DNA from: JAAYCI01 sp031551695 | GTDB lineage: Bacteria; Bacillota; Clostridia; Oscillospirales; Ruminococcaceae | NCBI GenBank assembly: GCA_031551695.1 | Contig: JAVBNG010000007.1 | Coordinates: forward strand, 1-64,000 | Reading direction: 5' to 3' | DNA: 64,000 nt | Part shown: positions 1-8,225 of the stretch, piece by piece | Position numbering within the stretch: position 1 is the stretch's first letter | How the letters are laid out: each line of letters opens with the position of its first letter | Translations under genes and position numbers: made by a program | Notes under the pieces: generated by a model | What the model saw: the letters and a program-made list of their open reading frames with translations, nothing else | Told to the model about the DNA's origin: nothing | Database searches by the model: none

Positions 1-18
1 GTAGGTTTCGTTTTCCAT
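1..18 (-). CDS. Start of an unidentified gene leaving the left edge
   Basis: Only six codons (MENETY) lie in the window. An ATG at 18-16 on the minus strand is preceded by CAGGAG at the right spacing and by a well-formed promoter at 88-116. The gene therefore begins here and runs out of the window. Its position, divergent from the ATPase/mobilization genes, would suit an element regulator, but that is a guess; the product cannot be identified. Confidence 0.4.
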
Positions 19-28
19 GCACAGCTCC

Positions 29-99
29 TGTATCCGATTGAGTTTCCGCATGTAGCTGACATTGCTGCGTGCTATTTACATATTCAAATTGTATCCGAT
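29..99. repeat. Two direct copies of TGTATCCGAT (operator-like)
   Basis: The 10-mer TGTATCCGAT occurs at 29-38, over the ribosome binding site of the left-edge gene, and at 90-99, over its -10 element. Two identical copies at functional positions suggest an operator for a regulator, possibly the left-edge gene product itself. This is inference from position only. Confidence 0.3.
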
Positions 100-116
100 A
101 ATATAAGTGTAGTCAA
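88..116 (-). promoter_or_regulatory. Sigma-A-type promoter for the left-edge gene
   Basis: On the minus strand TTGACT (116-111) and TACAAT (93-88) are separated by 17 bp. Transcription would start near position 81 and give a leader of about 60 nt before the ATG at 18. Confidence 0.5.
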
Positions 117-118
117 TC

Positions 119-395
119 GAATTCTCAATAACTGAATAGCCGCCACAGAGAAAGATACACCCAGGGGAAGCAGCGCCACGACGCCGGGCACACCGCCGGC
201 CGAGCGTGCCAATGGATGCAGACGGTTCGTTGGTCACGCAAGGCCACGGGGCAGGAAAGCAATCTGTGGATGGTGCCGCAACCGTAACCCACGCATTTGT
301 TCCAACATTGAAAGGAGAATAACCCCATCAACATTCAAATTGCAGATGAAAAGAGCGCAAGCCTTGCCCTGCCCAAAATTCCAAAGCTCATCCGC
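119..395 (+). other. Upstream region of the ATPase gene, with a possible gene remnant
   Basis: No convincing gene. A plus-strand frame is open from 140 to the stop at 320-322, and its last 36 codons begin with ATG at 212. It ends exactly in the AAAGGAG ribosome binding site (311-317) of the next gene, so it may be the tail of a truncated upstream gene. A possible non-ATG start of the downstream ATPase lies at 327. Confidence 0.25.
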
Positions 396-1382
396 ATGAG
401 CGACGTTGCCACAACAGAGGTAAAGTGGCTCTGGCCGCCCTACATCCCACGTGGGAAGATCACAATCATCCAGGGCGACCCCGGCGACGGCAAAACCACA
501 TTCGTGCTGACGTTGATCGCCCTGCTCACCACCGGCGCACCGCTGCCCGGCTGTGAGGGCGGCGCAGAACCCATCTCGGTGCTTTACCAAACGGCGGAGG
601 ACGGGCTGGCAGACACCATCAAACCGCGGCTCGAACAAAACGACGCCGATTGCTCCCGCGTGATGGTCATCGACGACAGCCAGAGCGAACTGACGCTGGA
701 CGATGACCGCCTTATCGCCGCCATTGAAGAATGTGGGGCGCAGCTGCTGGTATTCGACCCGCTGCAGGCCTACCTCGGCGCCGGTACCGATATGCACCGC
801 GCCAACGAGGTGCGCAGCATTTTGAAGCGGCTGCATACGGTTGCCGAGCAAACCGGCTGCGCCGTGGTGCTCATTGGCCACATGAACAAAATGCAGGGTG
901 CAAAACACAACTACCGTCTGCTCGGCTCGGTGGACTTTACCGCGGCTGTTCGCAGCGTGCTGGTGGTTGGCCGCGTGAAGAACGACGCCACCATGCGCAT
1001 CGCCGCACACAGCAAAAGTAATCTCGCACCAGAGGGTCGGTCCATCCAGTTCCGCCTGGATCCGGCAGAAGGGTTCCTGTGGGAAGGCTTCTGCAACATC
1101 ACCGCAGATATGCTGCTCTCCAAAAGCGGCGCCCGTGCGCCGGACAAAACCACGGTAGCCATCAGCCTGATGCACGACCTGTTAAAAGACGGGCCCATCC
1201 CCTCATCCGAATTGCAGAAAAAAGTTTTGGCGCAGAATATTTCGGAGAGTACATTAAACCGGGCAAGAAGTGATCTTGGTGTTGTCGCTTTCAAAGAAGG
1301 CGGCAGATGTTATGCCACATTGCCCTCCCTCATGCCGGATATGCTGCCCGGTGAACAGAATTCCGGCACACCGGTTAGCTGA
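396..1382 (+). CDS. RecA-like AAA ATPase (AAA_25/RepA-helicase type) of a mobile element
   Basis: A 328-residue protein from ATG 396. It has a Walker A motif (GDPGDGKTT, residues 27-35) and a hydrophobic Walker B strand ending in Asp (LLVFDP, near residue 120). The C-terminal 80 residues look like a small winged-helix region. This is the layout of the AAA_25 ATPases related to plasmid RepA helicases found in integrative elements, where they probably act in replication or maintenance. The next genes are mobC and a relaxase. The start is uncertain: AAAGGAG at 311-317 is ideally spaced for a codon at 327, which is ATC followed by INIQIADEK in frame, with a stop at 309. The true N-terminus may therefore lie 23 codons upstream at a non-standard start. 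A strong terminator follows immediately. Confidence 0.8.
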   Translation: MSDVATTEVKWLWPPYIPRGKITIIQGDPGDGKTTFVLTLIALLTTGAPLPGCEGGAEPISVLYQTAEDGLADTIKPRLEQNDADCSRVMVIDDSQSELTLDDDRLIAAIEECGAQLLVFDPLQAYLGAGTDMHRANEVRSILKRLHTVAEQTGCAVVLIGHMNKMQGAKHNYRLLGSVDFTAAVRSVLVVGRVKNDATMRIAAHSKSNLAPEGRSIQFRLDPAEGFLWEGFCNITADMLLSKSGARAPDKTTVAISLMHDLLKDGPIPSSELQKKVLAQNISESTLNRARSDLGVVAFKEGGRCYATLPSLMPDMLPGEQNSGTPVS

Positions 1383-1436
1383 GGGTGTAAGGGTTTCACG
1401 TTCTAAAGAGTTGCACCCTTGCACCCTTCCTTTTTT
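1382..1436 (+). terminator. Rho-independent terminator after the ATPase gene
   Basis: AGGGTGTAAGGGT (1382-1394) pairs with ACCCTTGCACCCT (1415-1427) with one mismatch. A T-rich tract ending in six T follows. It begins at the stop codon of the ATPase gene. Confidence 0.75.
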
Positions 1437-1656
1437 CTGGCCTGCCTTTCCCGAATTCTATTTAATCAGCATTTATCTGATAATTAATCACCCATTTATC
1501 TCACAATTATATTTCACGCCTGTATATGCCTTTTTAGGGTGTGGCGAGTTTCGCTGTTGTGGTACGGTTCGGCGTTGCCTTCCCGCCCCCCATCAGCAAA
1601 GCGGGCTATGCCCGCACCCCTATCCAAACCAAAACCCCAAAAACAAGGAGCAAAAC

Positions 1657-1977
1657 ATGCCCGAAAAGAGCCCCAAAGAGGCCTTCATACGGCTGCGGGT
1701 GACGCAGGCCGAGAAGGTGCTGATAAGCCGCAAGGCGGCCCTTTCTGCCCGCAACCTGAGCGAATTTGTGCGCGACGCCGCCCTCGGCAAGGAAGTGACC
1801 GTCATCCCCGGCATGGCTGAGATGACCTATGAGCTGCGGCGCATCGGCGCCAACCTGAACCGCGCCATGGTGCTGGCGAACCAGGGTAAGGCCCAGTTCT
1901 TCAACCTGGATCCGCTGGCGAAGGAGGTGGGCGCTGTATGGCAATCTGTAAATTCCTTGCTGCAAAATCTCCCGTGA
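1657..1977 (+). CDS. mobC: MobC-like plasmid mobilization relaxosome protein
   Basis: A 106-residue protein starting at ATG 1657 behind AAGGAG. It matches the MobC/ribbon-helix-helix auxiliary family: an N-terminal RLRVTQAEK strand-helix, the LSEFVRDAAL helix, and a C-terminal helix with ELRRIGANLNRA, the signature segment of small mobilization proteins. Such proteins bind near oriT and help the relaxase melt and nick DNA. The reading frame overlaps the start of the relaxase gene by 40 bp, the usual mobC-mobA coupling. The 220 bp upstream hold no gene and could contain oriT, though I cannot point to a nic site. Confidence 0.8.
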   Translation: MPEKSPKEAFIRLRVTQAEKVLISRKAALSARNLSEFVRDAALGKEVTVIPGMAEMTYELRRIGANLNRAMVLANQGKAQFFNLDPLAKEVGAVWQSVNSLLQNLP

Positions 1978-2896
1978 AAGGCGCACTTGAATATATCACC
2001 AAGCGCGAAAAGACCGAGCGGCGGCTGGTTTCCGGTGTCCACTGCTTCCCGGAAAACGCCGAATTTGAATTCCAGACCGTCAAAAACCAGTTCCGTAAAA
2101 CCGATGGGCGGCAATATTACCACATCATCCAGTCCTTCAGCCCGGAGGATGAGGTCGATTTCGATCTGGCGCACCAGCTGGGGGTGGAGTTGGCCCGGCA
2201 GTTCGAAGGTTTCCAGTGTGTGGTGGCCACCCATATGGACCGCGCCCATGTCCACTCCCACATTATTATGAATTCGGTGAATTACCAAACCGGCAAAATG
2301 TTTCACCAGACCAAACAGGAGTTGGAGCAGGTAAAACAGTTTGTAACGAGCAGTGCCGCCGGCACGGCCTGACGATGACCGAGCCGAAAGCCCGACGCAC
2401 CGGCTGGCCGGACTGGAAGAAAAAGCTGCGGCGCGACGCTCTGGAATGCCTTGCCACCAGCTGCGACCGAGAAGATTTCCTCTGGTACATGAACCAGCGC
2501 GGCTACGCGGTGAAGTGGGAAGACCACCTGAAATACGTCACCTTCACCACACCGGACAACCACGCATGCCGCAGCCATAAATTGTTTGATGAGCGATTGT
2601 TCAAAGAAAACATGGAAACATATTTTTCCCTCGGTGGCGCGGACAGCCTTGTGGCGGAGCCGTATTTTGGCTATCTGTCCGGCCCGGATATGGTGCCCTC
2701 GAACGAGCTGGCCGGGATATTGGACGGTTTTCTCAACGATGAAGGCCTGCATTACCATCGTGAATATCAGGAAATGGACGAAAAGACCGCCCGGAAGTAC
2801 CGCGAAAGGGGCAAAGAAGTGCCCCACAGCGATTTCATCAATGTGGCAGAGGAAGAAGAATACGAGCAACAGCATGGTTATATGCTTGGCATGTAG
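1938..2896 (+). pseudogene. Relaxase (MobA/VirD2-type, MOBP-like), broken by a frameshift
   Basis: The first part (1938-2372) starts at ATG behind AAGGAGGTGG. It shows the relaxase N-terminus (residues 1-130) with the metal-binding histidine motif HMDRAHVHSHI. At about 2340-2342 one T is missing from a T run: the frame reads VKQF then VTSSAAG and stops, whereas the next frame continues as CNEQCRRHGLTMTEPK and stays open to 2896. Restoring one base would give a protein of about 319 residues. The relaxase would nick oriT and pilot DNA during conjugal mobilization; as sequenced, the product is only 144 residues. A sequencing error in the homopolymer is possible, but the adjacent integrase also has two lesions, which favours real decay. 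Confidence 0.75.
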
Positions 2897-2945
2897 CCTG
2901 AATTCCCGCCCACAATACACGCATTCTGATTTGGAGGTATCCCCA

Positions 2946-4294
2946 TTGGCAAGCATCAAACAAAAAACCGCACACAAATTTAAACTCATCGTTTGCAACG
3001 GCTATCGGCCGGACGGCAGCAAGATCTCGAAGGCAAAAACCATCATTGTGCCAAATAATATTCCGGCAAAATGCATCCCACAGTATGTCGCCCATGCCGC
3101 CGAAGAATTCGAGCGGGAGTTTCGCCATGGTTACAGCGAGGACGCAGACACACCTTTCGAAGCCTTTGCAGAAAAATGGCTGGCACGTCAAGTGCGATAC
3201 AGGGCTTCCACCCTCGCCGGGTACTGCTCCATGCTGAAGGCCGTCTATCCCACCATCGGCGGCGTGAAGATATGCGACATCAAACCCATCACGCTGGAAA
3301 ACCTGGCAGCAGCTGCGGGAGCGCGTCTGGCGTGGACACCGCATTGGCGAAGGCACGGTGCAAAAGTACCTCGAAACGTTGTCCGCCGTGCTGCAGGATG
3401 CTGTGCGCAATGACATTTTGCCATACAACCCCGCCCACCGGCTGCGCCTGCCGCGGGTGGAGCCCCGGCAGCAGGTCATCCCCACGAAAGAAGAACTGCT
3501 GCGTCTGCTGGACGCAATCTCGCAAGAACCTGTACAATTCCGTGTTTACTTCACTCTCGCGATCCTCACCGGTATGAGGCGCGGGGAACTTGCGGCCTTG
3601 CGCTGGGTCGACATCGGGGAGAGCCATATATGCGTGTCCCGTTCCCGCTCCCAAGTCACCGGCATCGGCATTGTGGAAGGCAAAACCAAGAACGGCAAAA
3701 CCCGCTTTGTGCCGATAAGTGCGTCGGTGCGACAACTTCTGATTGAAGAATATCAGGGGTATTTTATGTGGTGGCATACGCATCCAGATTATCCATATGA
3801 ACCCGTTGAACCCACCGACTACATTTTTTGTGGATGAGGAACGCCGCCCGTATCATCCGGACACATTCTCCAAACGGTTCCGAAAGTTATTGGACAAAAA
3901 TGGGTTTGACCGGCGGTATCATCTGCACACCCTGCGGCATTTCCACGCCAGCTTTTTGCTCAGCGACGGTATCAGCAACAAGGTGGTGGCGGATTTGCTG
4001 GGCCATCGTGACACATCTTTCCTCGAAAAAACCTATGGTCATCCACTGGCTGAATATGGTGCCAACGCGGCAAACTGTGTTGCCGGGCTATTGCAGGGCG
4101 GCGCACAGGGCAAAGCTTTGACACTGTTTGATGACGAAGATGATTATGAGGATGTTGATTGGGACGCCGGCTTTGACGACCATGGAGTTTATTGGCCACA
4201 CGATATGCTCCAACCCACTGTTGACGTTACCGATTTGGTCTGCGTATTCCCGCCGTCGGTTGGTCCATCCGTAGAAGTTTGCCCGGTGCCATAG
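2946..4294 (+). pseudogene. Tyrosine recombinase/integrase with two frameshifts
   Basis: Starts at TTG 2946 (MASIKQK) behind TTGGAGG. Three reading frames together encode one phage-type integrase of about 445 residues: an N-terminal arm-binding region and SAM-like domain, then the catalytic domain with TGMRRGE, HTLRH, LLGH and the nucleophile in KTYGH. Frame one ends after an extra G near 3305-3306 (ENL then AAAAGAR; the other frame gives QQLRERVWRG). Frame two ends at a run of six T (3824-3829), where five would restore IFVDEERRPYHP. The C-terminus carries an acidic extension after the catalytic Tyr. It lies directly upstream of a second, intact integrase, so this copy is a dead relative or half of a former recombinase pair. 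Confidence 0.8.
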
Positions 4295-4307
4295 ACTTGC
4301 GGCGTTC

Positions 4308-4361
4308 TTTTCGGTATGGTGTTGCTTACCGCCAGCGCAGTAGGCGGCATCACTACCGAAA
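4308..4361 (+). promoter_or_regulatory. Two-tier stem-loop over the integrase ribosome binding site
   Basis: TTTCGGTA (from 4309) pairs with TACCGAAA (4354-4361), and inside it CCGCC (4329-4333) pairs with GGCGG (4343-4347). The 3' arm runs into AAAGGGG (4359-4365), the likely ribosome binding site of the integrase starting at 4377. This arrangement could limit integrase translation. Confidence 0.4.
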
Positions 4362-4376
4362 GGGGCGTATACGAAA

Positions 4377-5549
4377 ATGGCAAGCATCCGAAAACGGGGC
4401 AACAACTACCTGCTCGTCGTGTCGATGGGCTACGATTACACAGGCAACCGCATCAAGCCCGTGCAGAAAACCGTGCGACCGCTGGAAGGGCTTACACCAA
4501 AACAAGAGGAAAAATGGGTGGCGGAACAGGCCATGCTGTTCGAAATGGAGGTGAAAAACGAGCGTCGGCCAGTGGATCGCAATATCACCCTGGCCGCATA
4601 TATTGAGATTTGGCTGAGGGATGTAGCGCCGAAGAAGCTGGCGCTCTCCACCCTGACACGGGAAAAGCAGGACATTGCCCGCATCCTGCCCCACCTCGGC
4701 CACTATAAGCTCGCCGAACTGCGGCCGGAACTATTGCGGGCATTCCACGACACCATGCGCAAAGACAAGAACAAAAACACCGGCCTTCCCCTTGCTGAAA
4801 AAACGGTGGAAGGGCTGCATTCCTGCTTGTGTGGCATCCTGAGCGATGCGGTGGAAGCCGGGTACCTGAACCACAACCCCAGTTGGCGCACCTACAAGCC
4901 GAAGGGACCAAAGAAAGAGCGCCCCATTGCAGACGAGGTGCTGCTGGGGCGCATTGTGGAAGCACTGGAAGGTGAAAGCCTGAAATATGAAACCTACTTC
5001 AAGCTGCTGATCCTCACCGGCATGCGACGGGGCGAAGCATGTGCCTTAAAATGGGGTGATATTAATTACACCGATAAATCCATTAAAATAGACAAAAACG
5101 CTGTACAAGTGGCTTCGCTGCCTGTTCTGGTGAAGGAACCCAAGACCACAGCGGGCAACCGCATGGTGTATATTTCGGCGGAAATGTGCAGCCTGTTGCA
5201 AGAATACCGCACCGAGTGTGCATGGGTTTGTGAGCAAATCGGCGCCGCACCGCTTTGCGATGAGGACTATTTATTCCGCCAGCCGAACGGCCTGCCCATG
5301 AACCCCAACACCTTCACCCACCGTTTTAAGCGAATTCTGCGGGAAAACGGCCTGCCGGACAACCTGACCGTACACAGTCTGCGGCACTCAAATGCCAGCT
5401 TGCTCATCAGCCAGAACGTGGATGTGCGCACGGTGGCAAGCCTGCTGGGCCATGCCCAGGCCAGCACTACGCTGGATATTTACAGCCATGCTTTTGACAA
5501 AAACAAGCGGGAGGCCGGGGAGAAGATTGCGGGGGTGCTGGAGATTTAG
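4377..5549 (+). CDS. Tyrosine recombinase (integrase of an integrative element)
   Basis: Intact 390-residue integrase. Residues 1-60 form the arm-binding N-terminal region (MASIRKRGNNYLL), 70-170 the SAM-like core-binding domain, and about 185-385 the catalytic domain. Visible catalytic residues are Arg in TGMRRGEACAL, the HSLRH box, His in LLGHAQAS and the nucleophilic Tyr in LDIYSHAF. It catalyses site-specific integration and excision, probably at a tRNA gene; the nearest is tRNA-Arg(CCG), 2.6 kb away, which carries a duplicated 5' half. The gene converges with the AbiH gene, with only 11 bp between the stops. Confidence 0.92.
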   Translation: MASIRKRGNNYLLVVSMGYDYTGNRIKPVQKTVRPLEGLTPKQEEKWVAEQAMLFEMEVKNERRPVDRNITLAAYIEIWLRDVAPKKLALSTLTREKQDIARILPHLGHYKLAELRPELLRAFHDTMRKDKNKNTGLPLAEKTVEGLHSCLCGILSDAVEAGYLNHNPSWRTYKPKGPKKERPIADEVLLGRIVEALEGESLKYETYFKLLILTGMRRGEACALKWGDINYTDKSIKIDKNAVQVASLPVLVKEPKTTAGNRMVYISAEMCSLLQEYRTECAWVCEQIGAAPLCDEDYLFRQPNGLPMNPNTFTHRFKRILRENGLPDNLTVHSLRHSNASLLISQNVDVRTVASLLGHAQASTTLDIYSHAFDKNKREAGEKIAGVLEI

Positions 5550-5560
5550 CATCAGCACAA

Positions 5561-6547
5561 TTAATATTTCAGCAGTATTGGATCATATCCATATTTATTT
5601 AGGAATGCCCTTTTTTTCTGAATGCTTACTTCACTTTCATTTTCAAACGTAAATAACTTAACTGTATCTAAGTTTTCAGCTGTCTGTAGCCACTTTCCAA
5701 GAATATCATAATCCGCTTGCAAGCTATGGCCCATAATAACTAGCTCACTAATTTCGCCAATATCAAAGCCAAAATTTAACAGAACGGGCTCGAAATGATT
5801 CATCTGTGCGTATTTTTGAATTACTGAAATGTCGGCAATCTCATGATATGTTCCTTTCCCGCCATAGAGATACTGCATTTGACGCTCCATCTCCTGAACA
5901 AGCTTTTCTCCTTCACTATTGGAAGGATTTATTCCTTGCCGCATTAAGCAGCGTTTAAAATTTAGTAATTCGCGCAGCTTAATCTTTGCAAAGAACGTGG
6001 CCGCTGGGTTAATCAAGTCCGATTCTGATCTTTCTGGGTAGCCAAGAACAATGCTGTTTTCTTTTAGCGATCCATGTATGTAATATATATCATCCGTATA
6101 TTTCTCTGCGACATCAGTATAGTTAAATGTTATTACCTTTGTCTCTACGGTCAATTCTTTTTTTATCGATGGAATTAGCGCTACATCCCTATCTGTCGCT
6201 AAAAACAAATAATCTGATAAAGAGCACTCAATTTCCCTAAATACACGATTCAGGGTATCAATATCCGCTCCCAATTCTTCTCTTTGCGTGATTTTTTTGG
6301 GACTGTCCTCACCTGTATAAAGCGAAAGTTCTTCATCCGCCCATTTTGACGTAATGGCGCTAACCATCTCTTCAAAATAATACCATGCGGCTCCTTCTTC
6401 AAGCATTGCCATGCAGTATTTCTTTGAAAATTGTTTAAATTCTGATAATGCAGAATGATCACACGCTAATATAAAGTCTTTGTAGGAAGTTTTATACCCA
6501 TGCGCAATATCAAATCCGTTGCCTATGATAACCAATTTTTTAGACAT
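5561..6547 (-). CDS. AbiH-family abortive-infection (phage defence) protein
   Basis: 328 residues from ATG 6547 with AGGAGG seven bases upstream. The N-terminus MSKKLVIIGNGFDIAHGYKT is the hallmark of the AbiH family: a Rossmann-like strand and glycine loop followed by GFD..H..KT. Other family features are VITFNYTDV, YIHGS and the C-terminal LVIMGHSL near residue 270. AbiH proteins abort lytic phage growth in lactococci; the biochemical activity is not settled. The gene is clearly more AT-rich than its neighbours and sits beside integrase genes, so it was probably acquired as cargo. It is a single-gene system, with no partner on either side. A longer start at 6595 is possible but lacks a ribosome binding site. 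Confidence 0.85.
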   Translation of the reverse strand: MSKKLVIIGNGFDIAHGYKTSYKDFILACDHSALSEFKQFSKKYCMAMLEEGAAWYYFEEMVSAITSKWADEELSLYTGEDSPKKITQREELGADIDTLNRVFREIECSLSDYLFLATDRDVALIPSIKKELTVETKVITFNYTDVAEKYTDDIYYIHGSLKENSIVLGYPERSESDLINPAATFFAKIKLRELLNFKRCLMRQGINPSNSEGEKLVQEMERQMQYLYGGKGTYHEIADISVIQKYAQMNHFEPVLLNFGFDIGEISELVIMGHSLQADYDILGKWLQTAENLDTVKLFTFENESEVSIQKKRAFLNKYGYDPILLKY

Positions 6548-6605
6548 ATAACCTCCTAATGCAAAGAAGCCGACCATAAATCGGCTTCCTTGCAATAATG
6601 TGCTC

Positions 6606-7907
6606 CTATTGGTTTTCGTCCAGCACCTTATAAACTGGATTTTTCAGGCATAATAAGCTTGTCACAAATCCGATTATGCCCACAACAAAGAACATAATGG
6701 ATATGCCCGCCCCCTTGCCAATATCAAAAAGTAATGACAATGTTTGCTGCACGCCTGACGCAGTTGTCATGAACGGCTCGAAAACATAGTCTGCCAACAC
6801 GCCTCCCAAAAACAGCCCAATCGGAATGGTACTATACTGGATGGTATCCCTTGCCGAAAAAACACGACCCTGTATTTCGATAGGTACGTTCGTACGCATA
6901 ACAGCGGTCAGATTGGCATTCAAGAACGCCATCGGCACATTGGAGGCAAAGGCCGCAATGACCCAAAGCGGCAACGTGTGCGTCAGGCTTTGCCCTACAT
7001 CACCCAGCAGAAAAGAGATGCCACAGGCGAAGAATATAACGCTCACCCGGCTTTTCGCTGGTTTCATCAATGTAACGAGAACGCTGCCGATTAGTGTGCC
7101 GATACCCACGGCGGCTTCTACCATACCGAGGGCAATCTGGTCGTTGCCTGTTCGACTCAAGATCAGCGCGGGCATCATCCCATAACCGCCCATCTTTGCG
7201 ATGAAATTGACAAATGCAAAAAACAAGATAATGCGCAAAAGCGCTGTGTGTTCTTTCAGAAAACGAATACCAGCCAAACAACTTTGCAGAAAAGACTCTT
7301 TTATTTCCTCTGCTTTGTATTTTATAGCTGGGATTTTTATGAAAAGCAACAGTATTGAAAAAGCAATTGAAAAGGTGATAAGGTCAACTATCAAAACGGT
7401 TTTCAGCCCACCGACCGCAAGCACCGCGCTGCCCAGCGCCGGAGCTAATATGGTTACGATAGAACCCGAAAATGCCTGCAGCCCGCTGACCCGGACATAT
7501 TGTTCTTTTGGAACAAGCAAACTGGTTGCCACATAGGTTGCCGGGCCCTGAAAAGCGTTCATGAAGCTAAGCAAGAAATTGATGATATACAAATGCCATA
7601 TTTGCAGGGCGGATGTTATATACAGCACCAGGACGGTTATTGTCCCAAGCGCCGCAAATGCATCTGTTACAAGCATGGTGCGTTTTTTGTCCCAGCGGTC
7701 GGCGATTGTACCGGCGACAAAGCTGAACAGTATGGAAGGTAGAAGCGAACAAATTGACAGCAATGTAATGCTGGAGGCTGTCCCTTTTTGCCCATACACC
7801 CAAACGATTAGTGCAAAATTGGTCATAGCCGTGCCTAAAGTGGACACGAACTGCGAGCTCCACAGGATAAGAAAATCCCGAAGGCCCGAAAACAAATGAT
7901 TCTTCAT
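6606..7907 (-). CDS. MFS drug/macrolide efflux-type transporter
   Basis: 433 residues, 12 predicted membrane segments, start ATG 7907 behind AAGGAG. The N-terminus (FLILWSSQFVSTLGTAMTNF) and the loop GTIADRWDKKR between segments 2 and 3 match the MFS group that includes Mef-type macrolide exporters. Later features are the GRVFSARDTIQY segment and paired C-terminal helices. It should be a proton-driven exporter in the cytoplasmic membrane; the substrate cannot be told from sequence. The upstream leader (7911-8030) has mutually exclusive hairpins typical of antibiotic-induced attenuation. It is cargo of the element next to tRNA-Arg, 58 bp downstream of the AbiH gene on the same strand. Confidence 0.85.
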   Translation of the reverse strand: MKNHLFSGLRDFLILWSSQFVSTLGTAMTNFALIVWVYGQKGTASSITLLSICSLLPSILFSFVAGTIADRWDKKRTMLVTDAFAALGTITVLVLYITSALQIWHLYIINFLLSFMNAFQGPATYVATSLLVPKEQYVRVSGLQAFSGSIVTILAPALGSAVLAVGGLKTVLIVDLITFSIAFSILLLFIKIPAIKYKAEEIKESFLQSCLAGIRFLKEHTALLRIILFFAFVNFIAKMGGYGMMPALILSRTGNDQIALGMVEAAVGIGTLIGSVLVTLMKPAKSRVSVIFFACGISFLLGDVGQSLTHTLPLWVIAAFASNVPMAFLNANLTAVMRTNVPIEIQGRVFSARDTIQYSTIPIGLFLGGVLADYVFEPFMTTASGVQQTLSLLFDIGKGAGISIMFFVVGIIGFVTSLLCLKNPVYKVLDENQ

Positions 7908-7958
7908 GGCTTTGCTCCTTACACAATAAGTGGATGTAAGTGGCGCAAAGCCTGATGT

Positions 7959-8030
7959 GGACGGTATACGTCCAATTTGGAAGAACCGCTCCGCGCAATT
8001 ACCGTCCTATATCAGACCATGCGCGGAGCA
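7959..8030 (-). promoter_or_regulatory. Attenuator-like leader upstream of the MFS gene
   Basis: In the minus-strand transcript, GCTCCGCGCA (8030-8021) pairs with TGCGCGGAGC (7998-7989). A second hairpin forms at 7973-7959 (GGACG/CGTCC). The loop of the first contains GGACGGTA (8008-8001), which is complementary to the arm TACCGTCC (7966-7959) of the second. The two folds therefore exclude each other, as in leaders of inducible resistance genes. Confidence 0.4.
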
Positions 8031-8148
8031 AAGACAATGCAAAGCGGCAATCTTGTCATGTTAACACCTCGATGTTTATATTAACACAAATCCGAACCCT
8101 TCACCAACAAGTTTCACCTGCCGTGAGTGGTTCGGATTATGTGCATTT

Positions 8149-8225
8149 TGGTATGCCCGACAGGATTCGAACCTGCGACCTATAGAGTCGGAGTCTATCG
8201 CGCTATCCAGCTGCGCCACGGGCAC
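8149..8225 (-). tRNA. tRNA-Arg (anticodon CCG)
   Basis: Full cloverleaf on the minus strand. The acceptor GTGCCCG/CGGGCAT contains a terminal G-U pair. The D arm is GCGC/GCGC, the anticodon stem ATAGA/TCTAT with loop CTCCGAC (anticodon CCG, reads CGG), and the T arm GCAGG-TTCGAAT-CCTGT. The 3' CCA is encoded at 8151-8149. No good promoter is visible directly upstream (8226 onward), whereas its 5' half is repeated at 8562-8600. Confidence 0.93.
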
